Source: Cyanophora paradoxa (lineage: Eukaryota > Glaucocystophyceae > Cyanophorales > Cyanophoraceae). From it: a stretch of DNA of 64,000 bases. The position numbers and the translations under genes are program-made. The stretch spans positions 310,001 through 374,000 of the forward strand of contig QPMI01000437.1 of NCBI GenBank assembly GCA_004431415.1. Reading direction: 5' to 3'. The notes beneath the pieces were generated by a model. That model was not told the origin of the DNA, made no database searches, and saw only the letters and a list, made by a program, of their open reading frames with translations. Shown here one piece after another: positions 1 through 11,089 of this stretch (its first letter is position 1; each line of letters opens with the position of its first letter).

Positions 1-1
1 C

Positions 2-124
2 GCGCGGTCGGCCCCGACCGCGAGCTCGCAGGCGGCGCGCGTGGAGGCGTTCGAGGGCTCGCTCGGGGTGCGGGCGATGGCGGCCGGACTCGACTTCTCC
101 CTCGTACTCACCGACGAGCTCTAG
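2..124 (+). CDS. 3' end of an unidentified host gene (partial)
   Basis: One plus-strand frame is open from the window edge to a TAG stop at 122-124 and ends in ...LTDELstop. It is about 40 codons of GC-rich coding-like sequence, followed at once by AT-richer DNA, as expected at a gene end. No domain is recognisable. It could be the last exon of a gene beginning outside the window or a chance open frame in GC-rich DNA. Confidence 0.3.
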   Translation, partial: ARSAPTASSQAARVEAFEGSLGVRAMAAGLDFSLVLTDEL

Positions 125-434
125 GCTCGGATCGAAGCTTTAAATTTGGGGAGCTAGCGCTAGCGCTAGCAGATTTCTTTAAAGGCCCAGATTCTCATGA
201 ACCAAGCGCGAGCTCGATGGCGTTACGGTAGGCGTCGGTACCGGTATACCGGTCTACGTAGGCGTCGGTATACCGTATACGTAGCGCACCCTTGGTTCTT
301 TTCGAAAAGAATCCGCTCACCGGTACCCTGGATCCCGTATTCGAATCCCCAGGCGGCCCCATTATTCGCGACGACCATGCCGCGCGACGCCGGCGCCTCT
401 GTCGGCGTCCTAGAGATCGTTTGTACCAGAGGAG
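125..434. other. intergenic spacer with short palindromic repeats
   Basis: No convincing gene. It contains a GCTAGC-type tandem palindrome near 153-170 and a run of GGTATACC/GTATACG/CTACGTAG-like palindromes around 225-285. It separates the gene end at 124 from the F-box gene start at 435. Confidence 0.4.
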
Positions 435-3400
435 ATGCACAAGCGTCAGCGCAGCAGCTCGGCAGCCGCCGGCGTGGCGGCCGACGCCGACACACACGCG
501 AGCCGACGCGAGGCCGCCTCCGACGCCGCCGCCAAAGCAATGGTCGACCTGCAGCAGCTGTCCTCTGTGGCTAGCTTCGACTCGCTCCCAGACGAGCTCG
601 TGCGCCACGTCTTCTCCTTCGTCGACGCCGCGGAAGCCCTGCAGAAGCTGCCCGCCGTCTGCACACGCTTTCGGTGCAGCATTCCCGCGCTTATCACTTC
701 ATCCAAACGCGCCTGAACGCACGCGTGCGGCAGGGAGCTCTTGCCCGGAGTGCAGTGGGATTCGATCTCCCTGGCGTTCGACACCAGCGACGGGCCGCTC
801 GATTACGAGCGCGGGAACGTTTTCGAAGCGTGCGCGAACGCGGAGGGGCTTCTGCGGCTGCCGAAGGACGACGAGGACGCCCCGTCGGTGCGCTGAATTC
901 GAATTTCAAGCGCCCATCGCCTCGCGTGCGCCAGCGCCGACGCTGTGGCACGCGCAGCGGCCGTGGCGGCGGAGCATGCGGTTCTGGCGGCGGGCGATCG
1001 ACCGCGGACTCCTTGGCCCGCAGTCCTCTCTCGAGCTGGAGCTCCGCGGGCCCTCGGAGCTAGAGCTGCAGTTCGAGCTCGAGCCCAGCGCCGGCGCGGG
1101 CGAGCACCAGCACCAGCAGCAGCAACTGCTTCCGGTCGTCCTCGCGCACGGGCGGGAGCTCGTCCTCGCGGCGCACGGGCTGATGGGCCTCCTCGCCGCC
1201 GCCGCCCGCGCCTCCGCCGACTCCCTCACGTCCGCCCGCCGCTGCCCCTGACTTATTTATCTTACGGATTTGATGTCTCATCTCCGCGGGCCCTCGCAGG
1301 ACCCTTCGCTTGGTCGTCCGCAACCTTGGGCCTGCCGCCGCCTTCCTGGTCCGCCCCGCCCCTGAATCTAGCAAGAATGCAATAACATGAAGTCTTAACT
1401 CATGAAGTGTGAAAAAGAGAAGCCCGGCCCGGCCCGGCCCGGCCCGCGAGCATCCCCTCACGCAACGCGCAGAACGCCGCCGGGGACGCGGAGCTCGGCC
1501 GTGGCGACGCCGCCCGCGAGCGCGAATCCGAGGCCGGCCTCTGCTCAGAGGATCTCGCCCTCCGCGCCGCCGTCGCCCTCGCCCCGTGCCGGGTTCGAGC
1601 CCGCCCCCCCCCCCCCCCCCCCCCCCCGCACGCCTAGGCTCAGACGCAGACCGCCGACCCGGCCCGCTCCTCCCTGCCCGCTCCTCTACTAAAATTTTGC
1701 TAGATTCAAAGAATCATCTTCGAGAATTCTTAAACTTCAAGCTTATTGAGCGCCCCGGGGTTCGCGGCAGCGCCTGGAGACCTTCGACGCGTCATTCGTC
1801 TTCGGAACCGACGGGGACCGCGACGTCCCCGCCGCCCGCCCCGGCCCCCGCTGGGCCGCCGCCTTCGGTTCGCCCCCCCCCCCCCCCCCCCCCTCCTCCT
1901 CCCCCGCCTCCCCTGGCTCGTCCTTCACGGCTCATATAGTCGGGTCCGGCCGCAGGGGCCCTCGGCGGCTGCCTAAGGGACCTCGAGCTTCCCCAGGTGC
2001 GCAATTGCCAGACGAAGCTTCGAAAGGAAATAGCCTTAGTCGTTAAGAAACTCGTTCTTTAGCTGGATCTTTAGCTTGAGCTCAGAAGAAAGCTCAAAAC
2101 CCTGGAGGACGTGCCATCGAAAGCCATTAGGGCGTGCCATTAGGCCATTAGGCCATTTAGGTCGTAAAAGCTTTAGTCGTATAATCGTATAAGCCATTCA
2201 GACGTGCCTGAGGTTACTCTTAAGCTATGAATCTCGAGCTCGCGCCCCCGCAGAACATGGCGGTGGGGCCCGAGCAGGCGGCCGCCCTCGCGGAATCCCT
2301 CCCCCGCCTCTCCAGGTGCGCCCCTGATCCCCCGCCCCGCCCAGCAAGACTCTCTTTTAGAGTCTAGCAACAAATAGCGAGACTAGTCTCCAAGTACAAG
2401 AGAGGCTTGTAGACTACTTGCTTCTCCCCCGACCCCGACCCCGACCCCGCCCCGCCTCCTCTGACCCCACCCTCCAGGCTCTACGCCACGGTGGCGCCTC
2501 AAAAACCTTAAAAGACCTTTAAAGAACCTTTAATATAATATAATAGCGCCTCTCTCTTCTTCTTCTTCTTCTTCTTCTTCTTCTTCTTCTTCTTCTTCTT
2601 CGTCCTTTCTGACCCCGCCCCGCCCCCGCCCCCCTCCAGGCTCTACGCCACGCTGGCGGCCCCCGGCTGCGGGGCGACCCTGGCGGCCCTCGCCCGGCTC
2701 GCCTCCCTCGAGGACCTCGGCATCGCCACCTTGTCCGCCCCTTTGCTTATATATCTTAGAATCTTGCTAGAGCTTATATCTTAAAACTTATAACTACAAT
2801 CATCTTAGAATCTTGCTAGGCCTCGGCCTCGCCACCTTGTGCGCTCTCGAGCTTATTCTTATTAAAGTATCTTAGAACTTTGCTAGAGCTCACACAAACA
2901 AACCGTATACTTATGTTGCCTTCCCCGGGTAATAATGCCCGCCCGCCTTTCTCCGCTCGCTCGCCCCTCTTCGCCTTTGCCCTCTCTGATTCGCCCCGCC
3001 CAGCCCCGGGGAGGACGCGGAGCTGGTGGGCGCCGAGACCGGCCCTGGCTTCGCTGCCCTCGCCGCCGGCCCCGCCGGCCGCTCCCTCGTCCGCCTCTCC
3101 GCCGCCTGTGCGTAATGAAGCTCGGAGCCCTTAGATTGAATGGCTTCGAAAACTTATAAAGATCTAGAGCTTGAATTGGACGTTTGGTTGCGGATAATAG
3201 AGCCGTCCCACATTTTGAATCTTAGAGCTATTTGTTTGGAATCTAAGGGCGTCCTAAGCCCCTCGCTCCTCCCCGCGCCTGACCTCTCCGCGCAGGCTTC
3301 GGGCGCATCTCCCAGGCTGGCCTGGAGTCCCTCTTCTCGCTCCCCCGCCTCGCCTCCGCCTCCCTTCCCTTGGCCGAGCTAGGCGCCCGCCCCGCGGCGG

Positions 3401-4478
3401 CCCTCGCCCGCGCCCCGCGCCTCCGCTCCCTCCTCGCCCTCGTCCAGGCGCGTGACGTCACGGTCCCAGTCGCCCGCGTACCGATTCGATCGGCCGCTGA
3501 TTCGCGTACCCCCCGGGGCTGCAGGTCCGCCCGGACTCGGACGGCGGCGCCTCGACGTTCCGCGCCCTCTCCGCCGCCCTCGACGGGGTACGCCTTTTTC
3601 GCGATTCCCGAGTTCAAGCAGCCCCGACTGACGTACCCCCCTCCCCCGGCCAGATGCTCTCGCGCCCGTACCCCGAGCTTAGGCACGTATCCCTGGTCCT
3701 CAAGCCGCACCTCGGCATAAGCTGCAGGTCAGTACATAGAAAGCCCGCGCATGCGTACCCCTCCCGGGTCCTTGTCTCACGCGGCCGTACCCGTCCAGCG
3801 ATCCGGCGGGGCTCACGGAACGGGTCGACGTGGCCTCGGAGCCCCTCGCGAGCTTGATCCAGGCAGCGAGGGGTACCCTTTTTGAGCTTCGGTGCGTGTA
3901 CCCCCCCCCCTCCGCCCCCCACCCCGCCCTGCGGCTGAGCGCCGGCGCCGGCGGCAGTTACGAGCTGTGCGCGCGGCGGCCGCCCGGAGCGAGGGAACTC
4001 GCGGCGTGCGCCGCCTGCCCCAGCCTCCACCGCGTCATGTTCAGGTGAGCCGCCCCGCCCCGCCCTCCGCGACCAGCGGATCGAAGCTCAGACGCGAGTC
4101 GCGCCCGGCGCCGGTAGCCACGGGATGGAGGGGGAGGAGGACCTCCTGGGGTACGCCCCCTTCCCGTCGAAGCTGCGCCCCTCCTCCAAGTTCAAGGTAC
4201 CCCCTCCCCCCCCGAAAGAGCCGCCCAGGCCTGCACGGGCGCGCAGCGCGCCCGCTGGCTCACTTTGGCTGCCGTCTATCCCGCCAGATCGACATCGGAG
4301 CCGCGAGCGCCGGCCTGGCTGCCTACGCTCGCTCCGTTCTTTCCGGCTGGTGCGGCGCCGGCGTTACTGCGACGCCCCGCCCCCGCCCCGCCCCGCCCCG
4401 AGCCTGACCGTCTGCCCCCCCGCCTGCAGGTTCCCGAGCGCCGAGCTCTCTGCGAGGGCCGTCGAATCCGCCTTGTAG
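435..4478 (+). CDS. F-box protein with leucine-rich-repeat-like C-terminal region (multi-exon)
   Basis: The first exon opens at ATG 435. After a Ser/Ala-rich leader it carries a good F-box: SLPDELVRHVFSF followed by DAAEALQKLPAVCTRF. F-box proteins recruit substrates to SCF ubiquitin ligases, so a substrate-receptor role is the family expectation. A likely intron starts at about 672 (GTGCAG) and ends before GAGCTCTTGCCCGG at about 735. Downstream coding islands at 2640-2730, 3285-3450, 3525-3735, 3790-4045 and 4120-4478 encode Leu/Ala-rich segments of LRR-like periodicity (for example LAALARLASLEDLGIATL). They are separated by C-rich introns, many starting GTACCCC and ending CAG. The last island stops at 4476-4478 (...ESALstop). 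The exon chain is inferred; islands before 2640 are less sure and two genes cannot be excluded. Confidence 0.5.
1604..1627. repeat. poly-C tract inside the F-box gene
   Basis: About 24 consecutive C bases, with a second run at about 1874-1892. Both are on the sense strand of the surrounding plus-strand gene and fall in probable introns. Exact lengths of such runs are prone to sequencing error. Confidence 0.7.
2553..2601. repeat. (CTT)n microsatellite
   Basis: About fifteen tandem CTT/TTC units between coding islands of the F-box gene, most likely intronic. A degenerate CCGACC-type repeat lies nearby at about 2428-2450. Confidence 0.85.
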
Positions 4479-5078
4479 CCTCGACGACGAGCCGAGCGGC
4501 ATGCCCAAGCCAACCGCTCGTGTGTCGGAGACTCAGAGCTCACGGCTTCCCCCCCCCCCCCCCCCCCCCCCCCTTCCCACCGGCCCCGCTCACCACCGGT
4601 ACCGCCACCACCACCATGGGCGTATATACCTCCTGGGCTGATATATGCAGTGATGTCTGTCCTGGCCCTTTCTTACCGCGCCCTCGCCCGATTGCGAGCC
4701 CCCTCTCGGCTCCCTTGCTAAGCTCCCTCGCCGATTCCCCCGCCCCCGTCCCGCCCTCGCGAATCGAGATCGGTCGTGAAGCCAACAGGCTACCGGTAGC
4801 TTGTGACTTCACAGCTACTATAGTAGCCTGGGACTCGGGCTGAGAGCTATCGGCCACCGACGGCCAGGCCGGGCCAGCCTGGGCCAGGGCCGCCAGGCTG
4901 CAGCCTGCAGGTTACCAGTACCTAGTTAATACGGTAATAATAATACCTACCTGGCAGCAGTTAGTGCCAGTTACCTGGTACGTACTACGTACAAAAGCGG
5001 CTGCAGCTGGCCGGCCCGGGCCCCGGGCCCCGGGGGCCCAGCAGGCCGGGGGCCCAGCAGGCCGGGAAAGAGGTTAGA

Positions 5079-5081
<3 letters not shown>

Positions 5082-5138
<57 letters not shown>
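5082..5138. repeat. (TA)n microsatellite
   Basis: About 28 uninterrupted TA dinucleotides, flanked by GGTTAGACTC and TTGTAGTAG. It is intergenic. Confidence 0.95.
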
Positions 5139-5141
<3 letters not shown>

Positions 5142-5282
5142 AGTAGAACATAATATTAATACTTTTAATATCCAACCTCTTTAATATTTCCTGATTTACA
5201 GCTAGTAGTGGGGCCGGGCAGGTATACGGTATACCGCATACGTAAAAAAACATATACGGTATACGTTACATATACAGTGATA

Positions 5283-5505
5283 TACTGTAGATCCACCAAG
5301 TTAGGCGTCGCTTTTCATAGACGTTTGCCCACCCGTCGTGATAGACGTTCACAAAGATAGACGAGCTGCGCGGGTCGCTCCATACAAGCGTTACTATGGC
5401 ATACCCCCTTCAGGGACAGTTAGACGGGGATTAAGTTAGACGAATGGGTGAACTCGTCTATCCGCGCCTAACTTTGTCGGCGCCTAACTTAGTGGATTGA
5501 CAGTA
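5283..5505. mobile_element. MITE-like fold-back element
   Basis: The left end reads TACTGTAGATCCACCAAGTT and the right end, reverse-complemented, reads TACTGTCAATCCACTAAGTT, followed on both sides by AGGCG and a C/T-variable GCCG-like stretch. The inverted similarity continues inward with CATAGACG...CCCACCCGTC against the reverse complement of AGACGAATGGGTG. The 223-bp unit encodes nothing. This is the structure of a non-autonomous fold-back element; no clear target duplication was found. Confidence 0.5.
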
Positions 5506-6452
5506 CTATGATACTATGATAATATAATGATATACCGTAGATTCGGCGTAGAACGCTTATAAGTTATATGCGCGCACTTAAATATAAGTAATGCGGTACC
5601 TATAATTAATGCGTTTTTCGCTGGCAACTTAAACGCATTAATTTAATTGGGACCACATTAATATCGAAACGCTAAGACACGGCTGTATGTACCCCCCTAC
5701 TGCAGCCAAACTTTTGAAAAAGCTTCAAAACGCATTAATTCGGCGCCGCATTATTATCAATACTAGGGGTACCGTCGACGTCGACGTCCGGGTCCAAAAA
5801 CGCATTATAATTTCTGGCGCATTAATTAAGTGTCACACCGACTCACACCGTCACACGGCGCCGGCCCGGCGGGAAACTTCGATCGGGTTTTTTTCCCGAG
5901 GTACCAGTGTACCGTACCACCTCTTTAATTATGCAGGTGCTAAGAGCGTGTTTTCGAGTACGTATACCAGCGACGTCGGGTAGCAGGTACACAGGTAGTA
6001 CTAATGGCAGTACCTCGACTCGGTCCTCGAGTCGATCGCGAGCTCGAGCTCGCCGCGGCCCGCGGGCCGCGGCCCGCCGCGGCGCGGCCCGCGGGTCGCC
6101 CGCCCGCGGCCGGGCCCGCCGCCCCGCCGGGCCCGGCGGCCGGCTCCGGGCCGACGCCCCGGGCCCGGCGCTGGGCCGGCGCCGCGGCGGCTCGGCCCCG
6201 GCCCCGGCCCGGCGGCGGCGGTAGCGCTAGCGGGACTCCGGGAGCTGCCGCAGACTCCGCAGTGCGGGAGTCAGCGGGACTTAGGGGCCAGTTAGGCCTA
6301 CCGGTAGGGCCCCCCAACTTACTAAGTTAGGGGCGAGTCCCGGGCCGCCGGCGCCGCTCGTCCCGAGTCGCGCTTAAAGTTGCGAGTCGCGCACGTTAGC
6401 TGTCTCGCAACGTTCGCGCACGCGACCTTCCGGACCGGAATTCAGCGATCGT

Positions 6453-8581
6453 GTGCGTACGAAAGCGTGTTGCCGGTGCCGAAAGCTACAGTTTCAGAGC
6501 AATCCCGATATCGATCATCTAGATATGATGGGAGGCAGCCACAGCGTCCTCACCGTCTACGGCAAGGACGGCGCCGAGATTGCCACGAAAACGACCGCGC
6601 AGCCTGGCAGCTTTTCGGCGGAGGAGCTCGGAGAGCCATGCAGGTGATCATGAGTGCCATGCTAATGTTATGCTCGTCCTGCATGCGCGCCGCCGCGCCG
6701 CGGCGTGCACGGGCCGCTGAGCACTAGCTATACCATGCCCGCAGCTCAGCGGCTGCAGCGCATGCACTTTAATTTGCATGCATGCATGCGCATAAATTTA
6801 TATATAATCGTACGGCCCCGGTCCTGGCTCACACTAACTGCAGAGACTATCCGGGGGCGCGATCGTACATTTTGACGTGCGATGCAAACTCAGGGCTGAA
6901 GTGCGATGTAAGCTGTTTTTTTAAGTGCTGTACGCTATTTATATATCATAGTATAGCCATGCCAGGATCATCGGATCCTGGCTATAGCATTCAATGAATC
7001 CTTTTCTACTAGGCTAACTTTTCTCTCCTCGAAACAGAACTGGGAGGAGAAGAAATTGTGGTGCGTCATATAAATGCATGCGCGTATGCATATACATACT
7101 GCTTGATATGGCAGTATAATCTCCGAATTCTATGTCGACTCGTTTCGTTGCAGCTTAAATTAACATATTCACGCGCAGTCCTCATGATGCTAAAACGAAA
7201 GTGAGCGCCTACGGGAATGACTACGGCCGGAGCCCCAGCCCCATAGTCCGGGAATCCAAGGAAATTTCGCACTTCAAAGACGATACGATCGATTCGCTGC
7301 CGGAGGCCGACATTTGGGACGCTTGCAAGAACTTCGGCGTCATGTACGTGGGCATGGCGCCCGCGGTCGACGGCCAGCCGGGCCTCTCGATGGATGTCAC
7401 GCCATGGTGCGAGATCATCGTATTACGGAAACCCGAAATTTTAATGGTCAACCTCTTATAATCATGATCGATGCTGAATCGTGTGCGTGCTCGTGCGCAG
7501 CCCGCATGATGCGAGAACGAAATTGAGCTTCTATGGAAGCGGCTACGGGATCTCGGGCTCACACTCGGCGAGCCGGCGGGAGACCAGGGAAATCTCGCAT
7601 TTCAAAGACGCCACGATCGACTCGGTACCGAGCTCCGAGCTGTGGCATTTGTGCACGGAGTTCGGTGTCATGTACGTTGGCATGGAGCCTGCGGCCGAGG
7701 GCGCCGGCCAGCCGGGCCTCTCGATGGATGTGACACCCTGCTGGCCGTGGTGCGACCAGCTTGCAAACTCTGAGAGCAGCTGCAGATTACACTGCACACA
7801 TTCGAATTCAATGATTAACATGGCATCCTTATAATTAAATGACACTTTCCTGCAGCCCGAAAGGTCTCGCTTCGAAGTCGTGGGACGCGGAGGTGTTCGC
7901 GAACAAAGAGGATTGCGAGCAAGGTGCATTTCTGCGGTCTATCATAGTATATATGTGTATATATATATTATCACCACACCCTGCGGCATGCAATATTTAA
8001 TTCGCATCGCTGCACATGTACAGGAGCGCACACCGTCGCGACATTGCGCTTGTCGAAACCCTTCGTCCACGGTTCCAACAGCGACGGGACAAAGGAATTG
8101 ATGAGGAATCTTAGACTGCTCTGGACTCCGACAGACACCGAATCCGAAGCTCGCAATACTTTCTACGTGACTACTCGGGAGCTCCTTCAGCTATGCAAAG
8201 AGCGGGGCAAATTCTGCACAGAAGAAAGGGAGCTCGGCGTCGACAACCATTGCGCTCCCGTTGAACTGTGCGTGCGTGTAGAATTACGGAATTCGCCCGA
8301 GTACTGAATGCACATAGAATACAATCGTGTAGCGTACATGTGCAGAAAAGCTGACGGTTTCCGGACTTTGACGACGCAGATCGCAATCAAAAGAATTTAA
8401 GGTATCGATGGCGCCGGATGAGAAGAGCCAAGCCGCGATCGGATACGAACTCGTGGATCCGGAGCTCGAGGCTGAAAGCTTCGAATACGAAAGCGACGGC
8501 ATCGATCGTGAGTTCATCGTGAGCTCGGAGCGGGATGACGTGGTCGACATCGCGGCCATGGATTTCGACGCATGTCATTGA
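6453..8581 (+). CDS. unknown multi-exon host gene with duplicated exons
   Basis: Coding islands on the plus strand occur at about 6453-6647, 7201-7410, 7530-7740, 7855-7925, 8030-8275 and 8405-8581. The islands at 7201-7410 and 7530-7740 encode clearly related segments: ISHFKDDTIDSLPEADIW against ISHFKDATIDSVPSSELW, both followed by a conserved FGVMYVGM and QPGLSMDVTP. The island at 8100-8275 carries a weaker third relative (VTTRELLQLCKERGKFC). The last island is acidic and ends ...MDFDACHstop at 8579-8581. I recognise no family. The repeated unit of roughly 60-70 residues probably arose by exon duplication. The true start is uncertain; an ATG at 6453 is the first candidate. Confidence 0.45.
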
Positions 8582-9897
8582 TCACGAAATTGATTATGAT
8601 TACTCAGAACTTTCTGCCCTATACCCACGTTTGTGAGTAGTCATTCCTTTTGTAGTTTATAGTTACGAAAGTAACTAGTTTGATTTGAACCCCAGCTGCA
8701 GCAAACTAGTTTCTTAACCATGCATATGGACCCACCGATGCATTTCTAGTACAAGTGATTTTCCATTAGTTTACTGTAATTTATACTTGCATTGCGCATA
8801 TGTATACGTACGTTACGCTCGCATTCCCTTCTGAATTAGTACTCGTCTTAAACAGCTTCGCTCATAATTGCTAGTTAGGCGCGTGACACATGACCTTCCA
8901 TGTTTGTGGGCGCTGCTCCGGCCGCGATAGATTTTGAGGTGCATATGTCTCATGATTTGTCAATTCGATTCTAGTATTTCGATGCAGTGTGCACGTGCAC
9001 GATCAAAAATTGAATCTCTCTGAGGCTCGAGCTGCGGCCGCCGGGCTGGCGGTCGACGTCGACGTCCTTGTATTAAAATACTATATATATATATATTATT
9101 GCACCTTTCACGCTCCGCCCCCGTCGCCCCCCAGCGCCCCGTGCACCCCGCTGCCCTCTAGCGCCCCGCGGGCGCCCCGCTGCCCTCTAGCTCTCCGCCG
9201 CCGTCGCCCTCCAGCTCTCCGCTCCCGTCGCCCTCCAGCGCCCCGTGCACGTGCACCCCGCCGCCCTCTAGCGCCCTGTCACGTGCACGGCCCCCCCTCC
9301 CCCCCAGCGCACTGCCGCTCCCTCGCGCCCCCCGCCGTCGCCCCCAAGGCCCGGCCCTCTAGATCTAGTGCCCCGCTCCCTGCACTTCTGCTCCCCTTAT
9401 ATGCTTCGAATTCGCCCCCGCTGTAGCTAGGTACCAAAATATGTAGCGCTATAGCTAGTCTTCGAATTCGACTCTCGATGCCGTGGAAGCGATAGCCTAG
9501 CTATAGCGCACAGCCGCCCTCCCGGCCTAGCCCTCCAATGACCCCCCCCACCCCCCCCCACCCCCCACACCCCCACCCTCCCCTCCCCACCCTCCCCACC
9601 CGTCCCCCGTCGACGTCCGCCCCCCCCCCCCCCCCCCCCCCCCGGGCCCCATGTCCACGTCACGGCTATAGCTATAGCTATAGCTAGGAAGCCCCGCGTC
9701 CCCCCCCCCCCCCCCACCCACCCACCCCCCCCCCCCACCCCCACGTCTCGCCCTCGATCGTGAGCTCTGCTGGACCGGGGCGCTATAATTAGATCTGCTG
9801 CCATGCCGGAATCAACTGCGACATTGCATGTCTGCCATGATGTAGAACGTTCACTAATGCATCGTGGCACGGGGCGGCGGGGCGGCGGGGCGGGGTC
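8582..9897. other. intergenic region with minisatellite and C-rich low-complexity DNA
   Basis: AT-richer spacer to about 9100, then a GC-rich minisatellite (9115-9300) and very C-rich DNA (9540-9745, poly-C at about 9619-9642 and ACCCCCCC repeats). Between these are short TAGCTATAGC palindromes (9440-9510, 9665-9690). Long proline- or glycine-rich open frames here are artefacts of base composition. Confidence 0.5.
9115..9300. repeat. GC-rich minisatellite
   Basis: Imperfect tandem units built around GCGCCCCG(T/C)GCACCCCG, CTGCCCTCTAG and CGTCGCCCTCCAGC. The units vary in length and order, so no single period is clean. Confidence 0.6.
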
Positions 9898-10877
9898 AGA
9901 GGGCGGTGGCGACGTCGGGGTTGCCCCCGGCCTCGAGCTCGACGACGCGGCGCCTCGCCTGGAAGTACAGTCGCTTCAGCTTCTCGTACTCCTCCCAGGG
10001 CACCGTCTGCAAGGCGCGGCCGCGGGCGCGGGGCGCGGGGCGCGGCGATGGTCAGGCCTTGGGAGCGCTCAAAAGACAGGATCAGGGCTCCTAAAATCCG
10101 AACGTTACGGACCTGGTTGAGCTCGCGGGTGAGCTTCCGGACCTCCTCCTCCAGCTGCTGCGTCCGCGGCTGCGCGCCATGCAAGAAATCAGCGCCCGTG
10201 CGCGCCGCGCGCGGCCTCGTCGACGGCCGAACCGCGCACACGTGCACCTCGAAATCGGGAGCGGGGTCGGGCGCTGATCGCGGCTCGCTTGCAATTGCGA
10301 GGCGCTCGATGGCGGCGCGTGCGGAGGAGTCGTCCGCGAAATCCACGCGGACGTGCACGCCGGCGCCCGGGCCACGGCCAGCCGCCCCTCGCTGAGACCT
10401 GCTGCCAGCGCTGCGCGCTCAGCTGCAGGCGAGCTCTATAGCTAGATCTGATGCTTCAGCCCTAGGCGCCGGCCTAAACGCGCGAGCGTGGAAACGCGCG
10501 CGCGCCAAGGCAGGCGAGGGACAGGAACAAGAAACACGCTCGCGCGCCGTTCACGTGCACCCGAGTTCTGCTGCTCGAGCTCCTCGCGCTCCTCCAGCTC
10601 GAACTCCTCGCGCTCTTCCTCCTCCAGGTCGACACGAGCGACGCCCCTCAACGACCGCAGCCTCCGCGCGAGCCCCTCCGCGTCCAACTGCGCTTCAGTG
10701 AGTTGCGCTCGCCGATGGAGAAACGCGCTCGTTGCCCGGAGGCGTAGAAACAGCAGCGGTGCCCGCGACGGCGGGGGTCGGAGGCTAAAATCAGGCGCTG
10801 AGCACACTTCGCGCCGCGAGACGCACGCCGGAGCTCTCCGCCGGGGTCCAGTCGATTGAAAGCGAGGACCGCGGCAT
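9898..10877 (-). CDS. small coiled-coil protein, unknown function (spliced)
   Basis: The minus-strand start is taken at ATG 10875-10877 (MPRSSLSIDW). A first coding island (10877 to about 10570) encodes QLDAEGLARRLRSLRGVAR and then a Glu-rich helix (LEEEEREEFELEEREELEQQ). A second (about 10370-10115) encodes a VHVRVDFADDSSARAAIERL segment and then TQQLEEEVRKLTRELNQ, a heptad-like helix. The last exon (about 10010-9898) encodes VPWEEYEKLKRLYFQARRR and ends ...VATALstop. The family is not recognised; the protein looks like a scaffold or dimerising coiled-coil protein. It is transcribed divergently from the anoctamin gene across about 210 bp. Exon borders are approximate. Confidence 0.45.
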
Positions 10878-11089
10878 CGCCTTTAGAGCGCCTTTAGAGC
10901 GCGGTTCTGTCCACCGGCCCGGGTACAGCGCCTTTAGAGCGCGGTTCTGTCCACCGGCCCGCGAGCGGACGGCCCGCGAGCAGAGTGACGGACAAATGAG
11001 CCGGTTCGAAGCCGCGCGGATATGCAACCGCACCGGGCGGCCCTTGACGTTTTCGCAGGTACTCGGGCACTTATGGAGAGGACGCGGGG
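10878..11089. promoter_or_regulatory. divergent intergenic region with a direct repeat
   Basis: This 212-bp spacer separates the divergent coiled-coil gene (9898-10877) and anoctamin gene (11090-14890), so it must hold both promoters. It contains two near-identical copies of a roughly 33-bp sequence (CGCCTTTAGAGCGCGGTTCT followed by GTCCACCGGCCCG), at about 10,888-10,920 and 10,930-10,962, plus a partial copy just before. Regulatory function is inference from position. Confidence 0.4.

Larger units (their letters stand above)
4479..6452. other. intergenic region rich in palindromes and repeats
   Basis: Nearly 2 kb without a supported gene. It holds a poly-C run (about 4551-4573), GC-rich palindromes with CCCGGGCC/GGGGCCCAGCAGGCC units (5010-5065), a TA microsatellite, a fold-back element, several copies of an ACGCATTAATT-like motif (5600-5830), and an extremely GC-rich patch (6045-6225) made of GCGGCCCGCGGGCC-like units. 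Open frames in the GC patch are compositional artefacts. Confidence 0.5.

Noticed and set aside
6004-6330. long open frames on both strands in the GC patch
   Set aside because: All six frames are open because of extreme GC content; products are Arg/Pro/Ala low complexity.
9427-9870. Gly-rich open frame on the minus strand
   Set aside because: Encoded by poly-C/ACCCC repeats; no codon structure.
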